A stretch of 64,000 nucleotides of DNA from Streptomyces sp. NRRL S-337 (lineage in GTDB: Bacteria; Actinomycetota; Actinomycetes; Streptomycetales; Streptomycetaceae): positions 1 through 64,000 of the forward strand of contig NZ_JOIX01000008.1 of NCBI RefSeq assembly GCF_000720175.1. Direction: 5' to 3'. The notes under the pieces were generated by a model. That model did not search any database. It was not told where the DNA came from and was given only the letters and a program-made list of their open reading frames with translations. Below, piece after piece: positions 49,865-58,622 of the stretch. Position 1 is the stretch's first letter. Every line of letters starts with the position of its first letter. The position numbers and the translations under genes were made by a program.

Positions 49865-51765
49865 CGGGCGACCGCCTCCGATTGCGCCAGGACTTCGGCG
49901 AGCAGTCCGCTGACGATGCGGACGCCGTCCTCGGTCAGCACGGATTCCGAATGGAACTGCATCGACGCGAATCCGGGTCCGCGCAGTGCGTGCACCTCGC
50001 CGGTGTCCGGGTCCCGGCTGATCTCGATCACCCCGGCCGGGGTCTCCGCCTTGTCCTCGGTGCTGTGCGCGGCGAAGGTGTTGTAGAACCCGACCCGCAC
50101 CCGGTCGCCGAAGAGGTCGACGGTCCGCTGGACGCCCTGGTTGGGGACCGCGCGGCGGACGAGGTCGAGGCCGAGCAGGGTGCTGAGCACCTGGTGACTG
50201 AGGCAGACCGCGAGGAACGGGCGCCGCTCGTCGAGGAGTTGACTGATCGCGGTCCGCAGATGGGCGATCTTGGGGTGGGCGGTCTGCCGCGGATCGCCCG
50301 GGCCGGGCCCCATCACCACCAGGTCGTAGCCGTCGAAGGCGTACGGTTCGTCGAAGCGGCGCACGGTCACGTCAAGGCCCATGGAGCGCAGCTGGTGGCC
50401 GATCATCGAGGTGAAGGTGTCCTCGGCGTCGACGACCAGCACCCGCCGGCCGGTGAGCCCGGCGACGGCGTGGCCGGTCCGGTCCTCCTCGGCGGCGAGC
50501 CAGAACCCGGCGATGGTGGCGTTGCGTTCGGCGAGCGCCGCCCGCACGGTGGCGTGACCGCCGAAGCGGCCGCGCCCCGGTTCCACCAGTGCGGACAGCA
50601 GCCCGGCGGCCTTGGCGCGGGTCTCGGCGACCTCGGAGCGCGGGTCGGAGAGGCGGACGAGGGTGGCGCCGACGCCGATCCGGACCCGGCCGCGCGGGTC
50701 GAGTTCCGCGGTCCGGATGAGGATCGCCGAGTCGAGCGTGCGGCCGCCCGCGGCGTCCCGGCCGATCAGGGCGGCGACGCCGCTGTAGTAGCCGCGGCCG
50801 GCCGGCTCGTAGCGGGCCACCACCCGGGCCGCGCTCTCCAGGGGGCTGCCGGTGACGGTGGGCGCGAACAGCGTCTCGTGCAGGATCTCCCGCACGTCGC
50901 GGGTGGTGTGGCCCTCGATGAAGTACTCGGTGTGCGCGAGCCGGGCCATCTCCCGCAGGTACGGCCCGACGACCCGGCCGCCGGACTCGCAGATGCGGGC
51001 CATCATCTTCAGCTCTTCGTCGACGACCATGTAGAGCTCGTCGGCTTCCTTGCGGTCGGCGAGGAAGTCCATGACCTCGGGCAGGGTGGGCCCGGCGGGC
51101 GGGTAGCGGTAGGTGCCGCTGATCGGGTTCATCACGGCCTCGCCGCCGTGCACGCTGATGTGCCGCTCCGGCGAGGCGCCGACGAACGTCCGCCCGCCGG
51201 TGTGCACCAGGAACGTCCAGTACGCACCGGCCTCGCGCTCCAGCAGCCGGCGGAAGAAGGTCAGCGCGCTGTGCGGCCCGTAGTCGGTGATCTCGGTGAC
51301 GAAGGACCGCTTGATGACGAAGTTGGCGCCCTCGCCGGTGCCGATCTCCTCGGCGATGATCCGGCGCACGGTGGCCGCGTAGGCGTCGTCGTCGACGTCG
51401 AACGCCCCGTCGGACAGCGTGATCGGGACGTCGGGGATGCGGGCCAGCGCCTCCGCGACCGGCACCGTGTCCTGTTCCTCGACGGTGAGGGTGATCAGCG
51501 GTGCGCCGTCGTCGGGGGCGTCGAAGCCGCGCTCGGCGAGCTGGCGGTAGGGGATGAGGGCGAGCACCTCGTGCCGGGCGGCGGCGTCGTCCCGGCCGCC
51601 GTCGGCGGGTCCGTCCGGCAGCGGGATGCCGGCGAGGGTGTCCACGGTGGACGCGGTGCCGCGGATCACCTCCATCAGGCCGCGGCCGGTCGCCTCCGGG
51701 CGGTGCAGCAGCGCGAACGCCGGTGGCGGCGAGGCCAGTACGCGTCCCAGCAGGTCGTCGGTCAT
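49861..51765 (-). CDS. phzE: 2-amino-2-desoxyisochorismate synthase (PhzE-like)
   Basis: A 634-residue fusion of a chorismate-using anthranilate-synthase-type domain (~1-400, [27 protein letters not shown] and [10 protein letters not shown]) with a class I glutamine amidotransferase (~430-630, nucleophile Cys in AVCLSHQVL, His/Glu in MQFHSES). It aminates chorismate to ADIC without losing pyruvate, as in phenazine and 3-hydroxyanthranilate pathways. Size equals PhzE (~630). ATG at 51765 overlaps the phzD stop (ATGA), and PhzD next door supports ADIC rather than anthranilate as product. Confidence 0.92.
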   Translation of the reverse strand: MTDDLLGRVLASPPPAFALLHRPEATGRGLMEVIRGTASTVDTLAGIPLPDGPADGGRDDAAARHEVLALIPYRQLAERGFDAPDDGAPLITLTVEEQDTVPVAEALARIPDVPITLSDGAFDVDDDAYAATVRRIIAEEIGTGEGANFVIKRSFVTEITDYGPHSALTFFRRLLEREAGAYWTFLVHTGGRTFVGASPERHISVHGGEAVMNPISGTYRYPPAGPTLPEVMDFLADRKEADELYMVVDEELKMMARICESGGRVVGPYLREMARLAHTEYFIEGHTTRDVREILHETLFAPTVTGSPLESAARVVARYEPAGRGYYSGVAALIGRDAAGGRTLDSAILIRTAELDPRGRVRIGVGATLVRLSDPRSEVAETRAKAAGLLSALVEPGRGRFGGHATVRAALAERNATIAGFWLAAEEDRTGHAVAGLTGRRVLVVDAEDTFTSMIGHQLRSMGLDVTVRRFDEPYAFDGYDLVVMGPGPGDPRQTAHPKIAHLRTAISQLLDERRPFLAVCLSHQVLSTLLGLDLVRRAVPNQGVQRTVDLFGDRVRVGFYNTFAAHSTEDKAETPAGVIEISRDPDTGEVHALRGPGFASMQFHSESVLTEDGVRIVSGLLAEVLAQSEAVAR

Positions 51766-52406
51766 CGGTGCCCCCCGTCGAGGTGGGTGAGGAGTTCCTT
51801 GGTGGTGACGACCGCGGCGCAGCGCCGGGCGGCGTAGTCCAGGGCCATCCGGTGGTCGGCGGCCGAGAAGTCGGCGACCGCGTCCGCGGCGAGGAACGGC
51901 TGGATGTCGTTGGTGAACGCCTCGACGGCGCTCATCAGCACGCCGACGTGTGCGTACACCCCGCAGATCAGCAGCTGGTCGCGGCCGGTCTCCCGGATGC
52001 GGGCGAGCAGGTCGGACTTGTGGAAGGCGCTGTAGCGCCACTTGGTGAACTCCCAGTCGCCGGGCCGGGGTTCGAGCGGGGCGACCACGGTGCGGTCCTC
52101 GGGTCCGGGGGTCATGCCCGGGCCCCAGAAGTCCTTGAGCAGGCCGCGCTGTTCCCCGGTCATCCCGCCGGGCTGGGCGGTGTAGGCGACGGGTATGCCC
52201 AGTTCGGCGGCGCGGTCGCGGAGCAGTGCGGCGTTGGCCACCAGGGCGTCGCGTACGGTCCGGGGCAGCGGTCGCAGGAAGTAGCGCTGCATGTCGTGGA
52301 CGAGCAGCACGGCCCGGTCCGGGTCGGCGGTCCAGCCGACGGTGTTGCCGGGCAGGTCGCCCGGGCCGGGCATCGGGTAGGGCTCGATCGGGGGGATCCC
52401 CGCCAT
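51762..52406 (-). CDS. phzD: Isochorismatase-family PhzD: ADIC to DHHA
   Basis: A 214-residue hydrolase that cleaves pyruvate from ADIC to give trans-2,3-dihydro-3-hydroxyanthranilate. Catalytic Asp38 ([10 protein letters not shown]) and Lys122 ([10 protein letters not shown]) fall at the same numbers I recall for Phz[12 protein letters not shown] stands where isochorismatases have the Cys-containing VYAHIG segment, with no Cys nucleophile, as expected for PhzD. ATG at 52406 with GGAGG; 29 nt after the SDR. Confidence 0.93.
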   Translation of the reverse strand: MAGIPPIEPYPMPGPGDLPGNTVGWTADPDRAVLLVHDMQRYFLRPLPRTVRDALVANAALLRDRAAELGIPVAYTAQPGGMTGEQRGLLKDFWGPGMTPGPEDRTVVAPLEPRPGDWEFTKWRYSAFHKSDLLARIRETGRDQLLICGVYAHVGVLMSAVEAFTNDIQPFLAADAVADFSAADHRMALDYAARRCAAVVTTKELLTHLDGGHR

Positions 52407-52435
52407 GGTTCCTCCAGGGGCTCTGGGGGCCACGG

Positions 52436-53218
52436 TCAGACGCCGAGTGTGGCGCCGCCGTCGACCGTGAGGTCGTGCATGGTGATGTGGGCGGCCTGGT
52501 CGGAGAGCAGGAAGGCCACCGCGTCCGCCACGTCCTCGGGGCGGGCGATCTTGCCCAGCGGGATGCCGACGCGGTAGGCGTCGGAACGGCCGTCGATGGT
52601 GCCGCGCGGGCCGGACTCGTCGTGCCACATGGAGCTGAGCATCGGCGTCTCGGTGGAGCCGGGGGCGACCAGGTTGCAGCGGATGCCCTCCTTGGCCACC
52701 TCCAGCCCCAGGCACTTGGTGAACATGGTCGCGGCGGCCTTGGAGGCGGCGTAGGCGGCCATCTCGACCCGTGCCGTGCCGGCCGCGTTGGACGCGACGG
52801 TGACCAGGGCGCCGCCGTTGCCGCGGCCGATCATGCGGTTGACCACGGCGCGGGAGACGAAGAAGACGCCGGTGGTGTTGACCGCGAAGGTGACCGCCCA
52901 GTCCTCGTCGGTGAGCGCGCGGGCCTCCGAGAGCCGCAGCACACCGGCGGCGTTGACGAGGAAGTCCACCGGGCCGAGGGTGCGTTCGACGCGGTCCACC
53001 ACCGCCTCGACCTCGGCACTGGAGGTGACGTCCGCAGGGAACGCCGCCGCCTGAAGGCCGTCGGCCCGGAGCTTGTCGACCACGTCGGCCAGCCGCTCGG
53101 CGTCGCGGTCGACGGCGGCCACCGCCGCACCGCGCTCGCCGAGGGACCGTACGACCGCCGCGCCTATCCCGCCGGCCGCCCCCGTGACGAGGGCGACCTT
53201 GCCTTCCATACCTGACAT
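52436..53218 (-). CDS. SDR, DHHA to 3-hydroxyanthranilate dehydrogenase (DhbA/EntA-like)
   Basis: A 260-residue classical SDR with [23 protein letters not shown], Ser in [14 protein letters not shown], and [11 protein letters not shown]. It resembles 2,3-dihydro-2,3-dihydroxybenzoate dehydrogenases. Next to PhzD/PhzE such enzymes aromatise DHHA to 3-hydroxyanthranilate, as in calcimycin-type and benzoxazole pathways. ATG at 53218 with GGAGGTAG. Taking this branch instead of PhzF is why a phenazine is not expected. Confidence 0.9.
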   Translation of the reverse strand: MSGMEGKVALVTGAAGGIGAAVVRSLGERGAAVAAVDRDAERLADVVDKLRADGLQAAAFPADVTSSAEVEAVVDRVERTLGPVDFLVNAAGVLRLSEARALTDEDWAVTFAVNTTGVFFVSRAVVNRMIGRGNGGALVTVASNAAGTARVEMAAYAASKAAATMFTKCLGLEVAKEGIRCNLVAPGSTETPMLSSMWHDESGPRGTIDGRSDAYRVGIPLGKIARPEDVADAVAFLLSDQAAHITMHDLTVDGGATLGV

Positions 53219-53283
53219 ATTCTCGCTACCTCCATTGCGTGCCGCGCCGCGAATTCGTGCTGCGACGCGAATTCCGGGGCCGG

Positions 53284-54453
53284 TCAGCCACGCCAGGCGG
53301 CGGCCACCGCGACCGCCTGGGACGGATTGAGCCGGGGGTCGCACAGTGTCGTGTACTTCTCCCCTATTCCGGGGAACCCGTCCGCGCCGACACCGCATTC
53401 GGTGACCTGGTCCGGAGTGGTTTCCAGATGCAGTCCGCCGTCCACTCCGCCCGCCTCGGAAACCGCGCTCTGGAATTCCGTCACCTCACGGATGACGGTT
53501 TCCACACAGCGGGTCTTCAGCCCGACCGGGCCGGTGACGGTGTTGCCGTGCATCGGGTCGGTCAGCCAGATCACCGGGTGACCGGCGCCGCGTACCGCGC
53601 GGACCAGCGCGGGCAGTTCGGCGCGCACCGCGTCGGCGCCCATCCGGGCGATCAGGGTGAGCCGGCCGGGTTCGCGGTGCGGGTCGAGGCGCTCGCACAG
53701 CCGACGGATCACGTCCGGCGTCATGCTCGGGCCGACCTTGCAGGCCACCGGGTTGCCGACGGCGGCGAGCAGCGCGACGTGGGCGCCGTCCACCTGGCGG
53801 GTGCGCTCGCCGATCCACGGCCAGTGCGTCGAGGTCAGCAGCAGCCCGCCGTCCTCCTGCGCGCGGACCATGGCCAGTTCGTAGTCGAGCAGCAGCGCCT
53901 CGTGGCTGGTCCACACCGGCGCCTCGACGCCGCGCCGGCGGGCCGCGCCGGTCCAGCCGAGCTGCTCGGTGACCTGCCGGGCGGCGCTCAGCCCGGAAAG
54001 CATCCGGCCCGGGTCCGGGCGGCGCAGCTCCGGGTCGGGCTCCGGGCGGTTGACCATGTGGCCGCGGTAGACGGGCAGTTCGACACCGCCGACGACCTCG
54101 GTGGGCCGGGAGCGGGGCTTGCCGTACTGCCCGGCGATCCGGCCGACCCGGATGACCGGCTTGTCGGTGTTGAGCTTCATGGTGCCGGCGAGCATGTCGA
54201 GCAGCGCGGTCTTGCGGGCGACATCGCCGGGGGTGCTCTCGGCCGGGTCCTCGGCACAGTCGCCGGTCTGTATGACCTGGAGTTCCCCGGCCGCGGCACG
54301 GGCGAGCAGCCCGCGCAGTTCCCGCACGTCCGCGGCGCGCACCAGCGGTTCGGCCCGCGCCAGTTCCTCGCGTACGGCGTCGAGCGCTCCGGTGTCCGGC
54401 CAATCCGGCTGTTGTTCCGCCGGCAACGAATGCAGGCGTTCCAGACTACGCAC
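53284..54453 (-). CDS. Class II DAHP synthase (cluster copy)
   Basis: A 389-residue plant/PhzC-type 3-deoxy-7-phosphoheptulonate synthase that condenses PEP with erythrose 4-phosphate. LQVIQTGDCAEDP carries the metal-binding Cys. RVGRIAGQYGKPRSRPTE, SGLSAARQVTEQLGW, ACKVGPSMTPD and LTDPMHGNT are typical. It is shorter than the primary ~450-residue enzyme, as in secondary clusters, and so probably free of aromatic feedback. GTG at 54453 with GGGAGG. First gene of the minus-strand transcript. Confidence 0.93.
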   Translation of the reverse strand: MRSLERLHSLPAEQQPDWPDTGALDAVREELARAEPLVRAADVRELRGLLARAAAGELQVIQTGDCAEDPAESTPGDVARKTALLDMLAGTMKLNTDKPVIRVGRIAGQYGKPRSRPTEVVGGVELPVYRGHMVNRPEPDPELRRPDPGRMLSGLSAARQVTEQLGWTGAARRRGVEAPVWTSHEALLLDYELAMVRAQEDGGLLLTSTHWPWIGERTRQVDGAHVALLAAVGNPVACKVGPSMTPDVIRRLCERLDPHREPGRLTLIARMGADAVRAELPALVRAVRGAGHPVIWLTDPMHGNTVTGPVGLKTRCVETVIREVTEFQSAVSEAGGVDGGLHLETTPDQVTECGVGADGFPGIGEKYTTLCDPRLNPSQAVAVAAAWRG

Positions 54454-54539
54454 TTCATTCCTCCCGATTAATCAGCGGCAGCAGCTAGCCACGCACCGGG
54501 AAGTCTGTGGCGCGTAATAGTCGAACACCAATACAGATT

Positions 54540-54553
54540 CCGGTACTCAGTCA
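54540..54553 (-). promoter_or_regulatory. Cluster-motif site upstream of the DAHP synthase operon
   Basis: CCGGTACTCAGTCA, about 90 nt before the DAHP synthase GTG. Read towards that gene it is TGACTGAGTACCGG. It matches the paired sites at 49360-49390 and 54613-54641. Only one copy is seen here. Confidence 0.5.
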
Positions 54554-54612
54554 AGTGAGTCCGGCCGCACATCGCGCGGGAACTGCTCGGGCCTCCTTTC
54601 CGGCCCGGGTAA

Positions 54613-54641
54613 TGACAAAGTACCGGCCAGTTGACAAAGTA
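54613..54641 (+). promoter_or_regulatory. Two cluster-motif sites upstream of the FabH-like gene
   Basis: TGACAAAGTACCGG (from 54613) and TTGACAAAGTAATACG (TGAC at 54632) repeat with a 19-nt step, ~95 nt before the FabH-like start. The motif is in the orientation that faces this gene. The surrounding 54454-54731 gap is AT-richer than the flanks and should hold two divergent promoters. TTGACA could also serve as a -35 element. Confidence 0.55.
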
Positions 54642-54731
54642 ATACGAAGCAAATTGACGCTCATTCAGCCGCCTCGTCATCGTGGGTCGGGAAATCACCG
54701 CACGTTCTTCTCACCCGACGAAGGATGCGAG

Positions 54732-55754
54732 ATGACATTGGCAACGACAGCGCACGGCCGCCCGCCCGGCGGGCAGTCGCCGGTCGGCGTGCTGGGCACC
54801 GGCTCGTATCTCCCGGGCCATGTGGTCGGCAACGACGAGGCCGGCGAGCCCGCCGGGGTGGACGACGCCTGGATCGTGCGCAAGACCGGTATCCGGGCCC
54901 GGCGCTGGGCCAAGCCGGACGAGGCGACCAGCGATCTGGCCGCCGCGGCCGGCCGGGCCGCGCTGAAGAGCGCCGGGATCAGCGCCCGCGATCTGTCGCT
55001 GGTCGTCGTGGCGACCTCCACCCCCGACACCCCCCAGCCGCCGACCGCCGCCGTCGTCGCCGACCTGATCGGGGCGACCCCGGCCACCGCCGCCTTCGAC
55101 CTCAACGCCGTGTGCAGCGGTTTCGTCTTCGCGCTGTCCGTGGTGCAGCGCACCCTGCTGGCGTCCGGCGGCCATGCGCTGGTGATCGGCGCGGACGTCT
55201 ACTCGCGGATCCTGGACCGCACGGACCGCCGGACGACGGTGCTGTTCGGTGACGGCGCGGGCGCCGTGGTGCTGGGACCCACCGACGCCGGCCGCGGCGT
55301 GCTGGCCACCCACCTCGCCACCTTCCCCGCCTACCGGGACCTGATCGAGGTGGCCGCGGGCGGCAGCCGCCGCCCGGCCTCGGAGGAGACCCTCGCCGAG
55401 GGCGCCCACTACTTCCGGATGAACGGCCGTGCGGTGCGCGAGTTCGTCGCCGAGCACGTCCCGCCGGCCGTGCACGAGATGCTGCGCCGGGCCGGCGTCC
55501 GCCCCGACGAGATCGACCACCTCGTACCCCACCAGGCCAACGCGATCATGCTCGACGAGCTGGCGGACGCCCTCGGGCTGCCGAACGCCCGCCTGCACAC
55601 GACCGTGGCCGACTACGGCAACACCGGCGCCGCCTCCGTCCCCCTCACCCTCGACGCCGCCGTCGCCTCCGGCGCGGTACGCCCCGGCGACCTGGCGCTG
55701 CTGGCCGGCTTCGGCGGTGGCATGGCGGCGGGGCTGGCGCTGGTCCGCTGCTGA
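54732..55754 (+). CDS. KAS III (FabH)-like condensing or acyl-transfer enzyme
   Basis: A 340-residue thiolase-fold protein. The full Cys-His-Asn triad is in place: C128 in AVCSGF, H267 in VPHQAN and N297 in YGNTGAAS. It should therefore be active. Housekeeping FabH is normally in a fab cluster, so this one is pathway-specific. It may make a beta-ketoacyl unit for the amine, or act as an acyltransferase like CerJ-type enzymes. No ACP is encoded nearby, so an acyl-CoA acceptor is likely. ATG at 54732. First gene of the plus-strand unit with NAT and MFS. Confidence 0.9.
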   Translation: MTLATTAHGRPPGGQSPVGVLGTGSYLPGHVVGNDEAGEPAGVDDAWIVRKTGIRARRWAKPDEATSDLAAAAGRAALKSAGISARDLSLVVVATSTPDTPQPPTAAVVADLIGATPATAAFDLNAVCSGFVFALSVVQRTLLASGGHALVIGADVYSRILDRTDRRTTVLFGDGAGAVVLGPTDAGRGVLATHLATFPAYRDLIEVAAGGSRRPASEETLAEGAHYFRMNGRAVREFVAEHVPPAVHEMLRRAGVRPDEIDHLVPHQANAIMLDELADALGLPNARLHTTVADYGNTGAASVPLTLDAAVASGAVRPGDLALLAGFGGGMAAGLALVRC

Positions 55755-55833
55755 CGACGCCCGACCCGGCGGTCGTCGAGGACCGCCGGGCCGCCCCCAC
55801 CGAACCCCCTTGCTGATCTTGAGGAGCCCCGTC

Positions 55834-56619
55834 ATGCTGACCCCCGAGGCGGTCGACGCCTACCTGCGCCGCATGGGCACCAAGCGGCCCGAGAAGCCCA
55901 CCGTCGCCGCCCTGCGCGAGCTGCACGAACGCCACGTCCTCTCCATCCCCTTCGAGAACATCGACTTCAACCTCCGGCTGCCCATCCACATGGGCGCGGA
56001 CGCCATACCCAAGATCACCGAACAGCGGCGCGGCGGCGGCTGCTACGAGCTCAACGGCGCGTTCTCCGAGGTCCTGCGCGCCCTCGGCTACGACGTCACC
56101 GTCATGGCCGGCCGCGTCCTGGATGAGGGCGAACTCGGCCCGCTCATGGGCCACTTGATCCTCAAGGTGATCGCCGAGGACTCCCCCGAGCCCTGGCTGG
56201 CCGACGTCGGTTACGGCCGCGGCTTCCGCCACCCGCTCCGTCTCGACTCCCGTGCGCCGCAGGAGGACCCGCAGGGCACCTTCGAGCTCCGCGAGGCCCC
56301 GCACGGCGACCTCGACGTCTACCGCAACGGCTCCCACCAGTACCGGTTCGAGCCCCGCCCGCGCACGGTGAACGACTTCCGGCCCACCCTGTGGTGGTTC
56401 CGCAGCGCCGACGACTCCCCGTTCCTCACCCAGCTGTTCTGCACCCGCCCGACGGCTCAGGGCCGGGTCACCCTCAGCGGCCGCAAGCTCGTCCAGGTCG
56501 TCGACGGCACCCGCACCAAGGAGGAACTCCCCGACGACGAGGCGGTGTTCGCGGCCTACCGCACCCACTTCGGCTTCGACCTCGACGCCCTCCCCACCCC
56601 GCCGGCCCCCGCCGGCTGA
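55834..56619 (+). CDS. Arylamine N-acetyltransferase
   Basis: A 261-residue NAT that transfers acetyl (or another acyl) from CoA to an aromatic amine. Catalytic triad Cys70 (RRGGGCYELNG), His107 (MGHLIL) and Asp124 (LADVGYG). The usual Trp or Phe before the Cys is Gly, which might alter acyl preference. In this cluster the natural substrate is 3-hydroxyanthranilate or a derived aminohydroquinone, giving an acetanilide and removing a toxic aminophenol. ATG at 55834, GAGGAG at 7-8 nt. Confidence 0.93.
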   Translation: MLTPEAVDAYLRRMGTKRPEKPTVAALRELHERHVLSIPFENIDFNLRLPIHMGADAIPKITEQRRGGGCYELNGAFSEVLRALGYDVTVMAGRVLDEGELGPLMGHLILKVIAEDSPEPWLADVGYGRGFRHPLRLDSRAPQEDPQGTFELREAPHGDLDVYRNGSHQYRFEPRPRTVNDFRPTLWWFRSADDSPFLTQLFCTRPTAQGRVTLSGRKLVQVVDGTRTKEELPDDEAVFAAYRTHFGFDLDALPTPPAPAG

Positions 56620-56672
56620 CCGCTCCCCGCTCGCTCTCCTTCCTCACGGGCTCGCCCAGAGAGAGATCCCTG

Positions 56673-57872
56673 ATGTTCCTGAAGTTCTTCGCCCTCACCA
56701 TGTCGCTCTTCGTCATCGGCACCGGCGAGCTGCTGCCCGGCGGGGTGATCGAAGACCTCTCCGCCGGGCTGGGCGTGTCCATCCCGACCGCGGGTCTGGT
56801 CATCACGGCCTATGCCGCGACGGTGGTCTTCGGTGGCCCCCTGGTCACCGGCCTGACCACCCGGATGTCCCGCCGCAGCCTGCTGCTCGCCCTGATGGTC
56901 ACCGCCACGGTCGGCAACGCGATCGCGGCCTTCGCTCCGAACTACACCGTGCTGGTCGCCGGCCGGATCGTCGCCGCCCTCTCGCACGGCACGTTCGCGG
57001 CCGCCAGCTTCGTCGTCGCGGCCAGCCTGGTGCCGCCGGAGAAGGCCGGTTCGGCCGTCTCCAAGGTGCTGCTCGGCTTCAACCTCGCCTCGGTCCTCGG
57101 CGTCCCCCTGGGCACCCTGATCGGCCAGCAGTTCGGCTGGCAGGCCCCCTTCCGCACCACCGCCGCCCTCTCCCTCATCTGCGTCGTCCTGCTCGCCGCC
57201 CTCATCCCCGGCGGCACGGAGGGCACCCCCACCTCCGTCCGCGACGAACTGCGGGTCTTCACCAAGAAGGAGATCCGCATCGGCATCCTGACCACCGCGC
57301 TGGCCACCGGCGGCTTCTTCACGGTGGTGACGTACATGGTCCCGCTGGCCACCCAGGTGGGCGGCTTCCCGGCGGCCTCGGTTCCCGTGATGCTGGTCGT
57401 GTACGGCATCGGCTCGATCCTCGGCAACTGGGTCGGCGGCCGGCTGGCCGACCGGGCGCTGCTGCCGACGCTCGCCGGCACCCTGGCCGCACTCACCCTG
57501 ACCAGCGCGCTGTTCTGGGTCGCCGCCCCGGTGACGGCCCTCGCCTGGGCCTTCTTCTTCCTCTTCGCCGTCGCGACGTTCGCGATCCTGCCCGCCCTGC
57601 AGGGCCGCGTCCTCAGCGCCGCCGCCGAGGCGCCCACGCTGGCGGTCACGGTGAACGTCTCCGCCCTCCAGGTCGGCGCCACACTGGGCTCCTGGTACGG
57701 CGGGCGGGTCATCGACACCTTCGACGTCCGCGCGGTCACCCTCGCCTGCGCCTTCCTGGTCCTCCTGGCCACGATCCTGGGCACCCGCAGCTGGCTCCGG
57801 TCCCGCACACCGAACGCGGTGGAGGCCCCGGCTCCCCCTGCCACGGAGCCGGTCGAGGCGGGCGCGGCATAG
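56673..57872 (+). CDS. MFS exporter (DHA1) of the cluster
   Basis: A 399-residue 12-helix major facilitator of the DHA1 (AraJ/Cmx) type. It opens with a TGELLPGGVI-containing helix, motif A-like GLTTRMSRRSLLL, and GFNLASVLGVPLGTLIGQQFGW (motif C). Last gene of the FabH-NAT-MFS unit, ended by a strong terminator. It probably exports the finished product and gives self-protection. Confidence 0.92.
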   Translation: MFLKFFALTMSLFVIGTGELLPGGVIEDLSAGLGVSIPTAGLVITAYAATVVFGGPLVTGLTTRMSRRSLLLALMVTATVGNAIAAFAPNYTVLVAGRIVAALSHGTFAAASFVVAASLVPPEKAGSAVSKVLLGFNLASVLGVPLGTLIGQQFGWQAPFRTTAALSLICVVLLAALIPGGTEGTPTSVRDELRVFTKKEIRIGILTTALATGGFFTVVTYMVPLATQVGGFPAASVPVMLVVYGIGSILGNWVGGRLADRALLPTLAGTLAALTLTSALFWVAAPVTALAWAFFFLFAVATFAILPALQGRVLSAAAEAPTLAVTVNVSALQVGATLGSWYGGRVIDTFDVRAVTLACAFLVLLATILGTRSWLRSRTPNAVEAPAPPATEPVEAGAA

Positions 57873-57891
57873 CCCTCACCACCGATACGAC

Positions 57892-57925
57892 GCAGGCCCC
57901 GCGGAATGTCCTCCGCGGGGCCTGC
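57892..57925. terminator. Bidirectional terminator after the MFS gene
   Basis: GCAGGCCCCGCGGA and TCCGCGGGGCCTGC form a perfect 14-bp stem with a 6-nt loop, between the convergent MFS and SLOG genes. It marks the right border of the biosynthetic cluster. Confidence 0.85.
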
Positions 57926-57939
57926 ATCGTCCATTCCGT

Positions 57940-58425
57940 CTACCCGCCGCGCACGGCACCTGCCGGCCAGACGACATCGACGGGCATCCCCAGCGCCCGC
58001 GCCTGTCCCACGGTGTCCGCGGTACCGCCCCCCTTACCGCTCGGAGGCGACCCGTCCCACACCGCCACCAGCCGCTCGGCCCGCTTCAGCAGCTCCCCGT
58101 TGGCCGCCTCGTACGCCTGCCAGCCGGCCACGTCGTACGGCATGCTCACGACCTCGGCAACCGCCACCAGCCGATCGAAGACGGGCGCGTGGTCAGGCTT
58201 CACCTTCGCCTCCCGGTAGTCCCGCGACGGCACCACAACCACCAGCCGCCCTCCGGCCTCGACGACCGCCTCCGCGAACAACGTGTCGGCACCACGAGCG
58301 AGGCAGGAGACCCCGACGAGCTCGCCGGGGTCGTGCTCACGCAGCAGGCCCCGAATGGCTTCCCGCACCAGCGGAACGGTGCCGTCACTGAGGTTCGTGT
58401 GCCCGGTGACGGCGATGGTGGTCAT
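57940..58425 (-). CDS. SLOG-like (DprA/YpsA-type) nucleotide-sensor fold protein
   Basis: A 161-residue Rossmann-like protein with the SLOG features TGHTNL, SCLARGADTLFAEAV (Gly-Ala-Asp-x-Leu), a strand VVVVPSRDYR and a C-terminal GKGGGTADTVGQARA. SLOG domains bind nucleotides or nucleotide sugars and occur in stress and defence sensors. It overlaps the DUF397 stop (ATGA), so it belongs to an XRE-DUF397-SLOG operon. Exact ligand unknown. Confidence 0.75.
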   Translation of the reverse strand: MTTIAVTGHTNLSDGTVPLVREAIRGLLREHDPGELVGVSCLARGADTLFAEAVVEAGGRLVVVVPSRDYREAKVKPDHAPVFDRLVAVAEVVSMPYDVAGWQAYEAANGELLKRAERLVAVWDGSPPSGKGGGTADTVGQARALGMPVDVVWPAGAVRGG

Positions 58426-58622
58426 ACGCTGAACTCGCCGTCCCGCACGTGGGATACGAACGCGGACCAGGCGGCCGGGCCGAACGTCAGCGACGGTCCG
58501 TCCGGGTCCTTGCTGTCCCGGACCGGCACCTCACCATGGGCACGGGCGTAGGCCGGCGGCCACTCCAGGCAGTTGCCGTTGTCTGAGGTGCTGTAGCTGG
58601 ACTTGACCCAGATCGGGATCAT
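58422..58622 (-). CDS. DUF397 protein, partner of XRE
   Basis: A 66-residue DUF397 protein: WVKSSYSTSDNGNCLEW, VRDSKDPDGPSLTFG and a final W-x-F-V segment. ATG at 58622 overlaps the XRE stop (ATGA), and its own stop overlaps the SLOG start. A modulator of the upstream XRE regulator, by family precedent. Confidence 0.92.
   Translation of the reverse strand: MIPIWVKSSYSTSDNGNCLEWPPAYARAHGEVPVRDSKDPDGPSLTFGPAAWSAFVSHVRDGEFSV

Noticed and set aside
49861..51765. Anthranilate synthase TrpEG fusion
   Set aside because: Immediate coupling to PhzD with the Asp38/Lys122 pair and the PhzE-like length favour ADIC synthase.
42710..57872. Phenazine biosynthesis cluster (because of PhzC/D/E-like genes)
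   Set aside because: No PhzF, PhzA/B or PhzG gene is present, and a DhbA-like dehydrogenase diverts DHHA to 3-hydroxyanthranilate.
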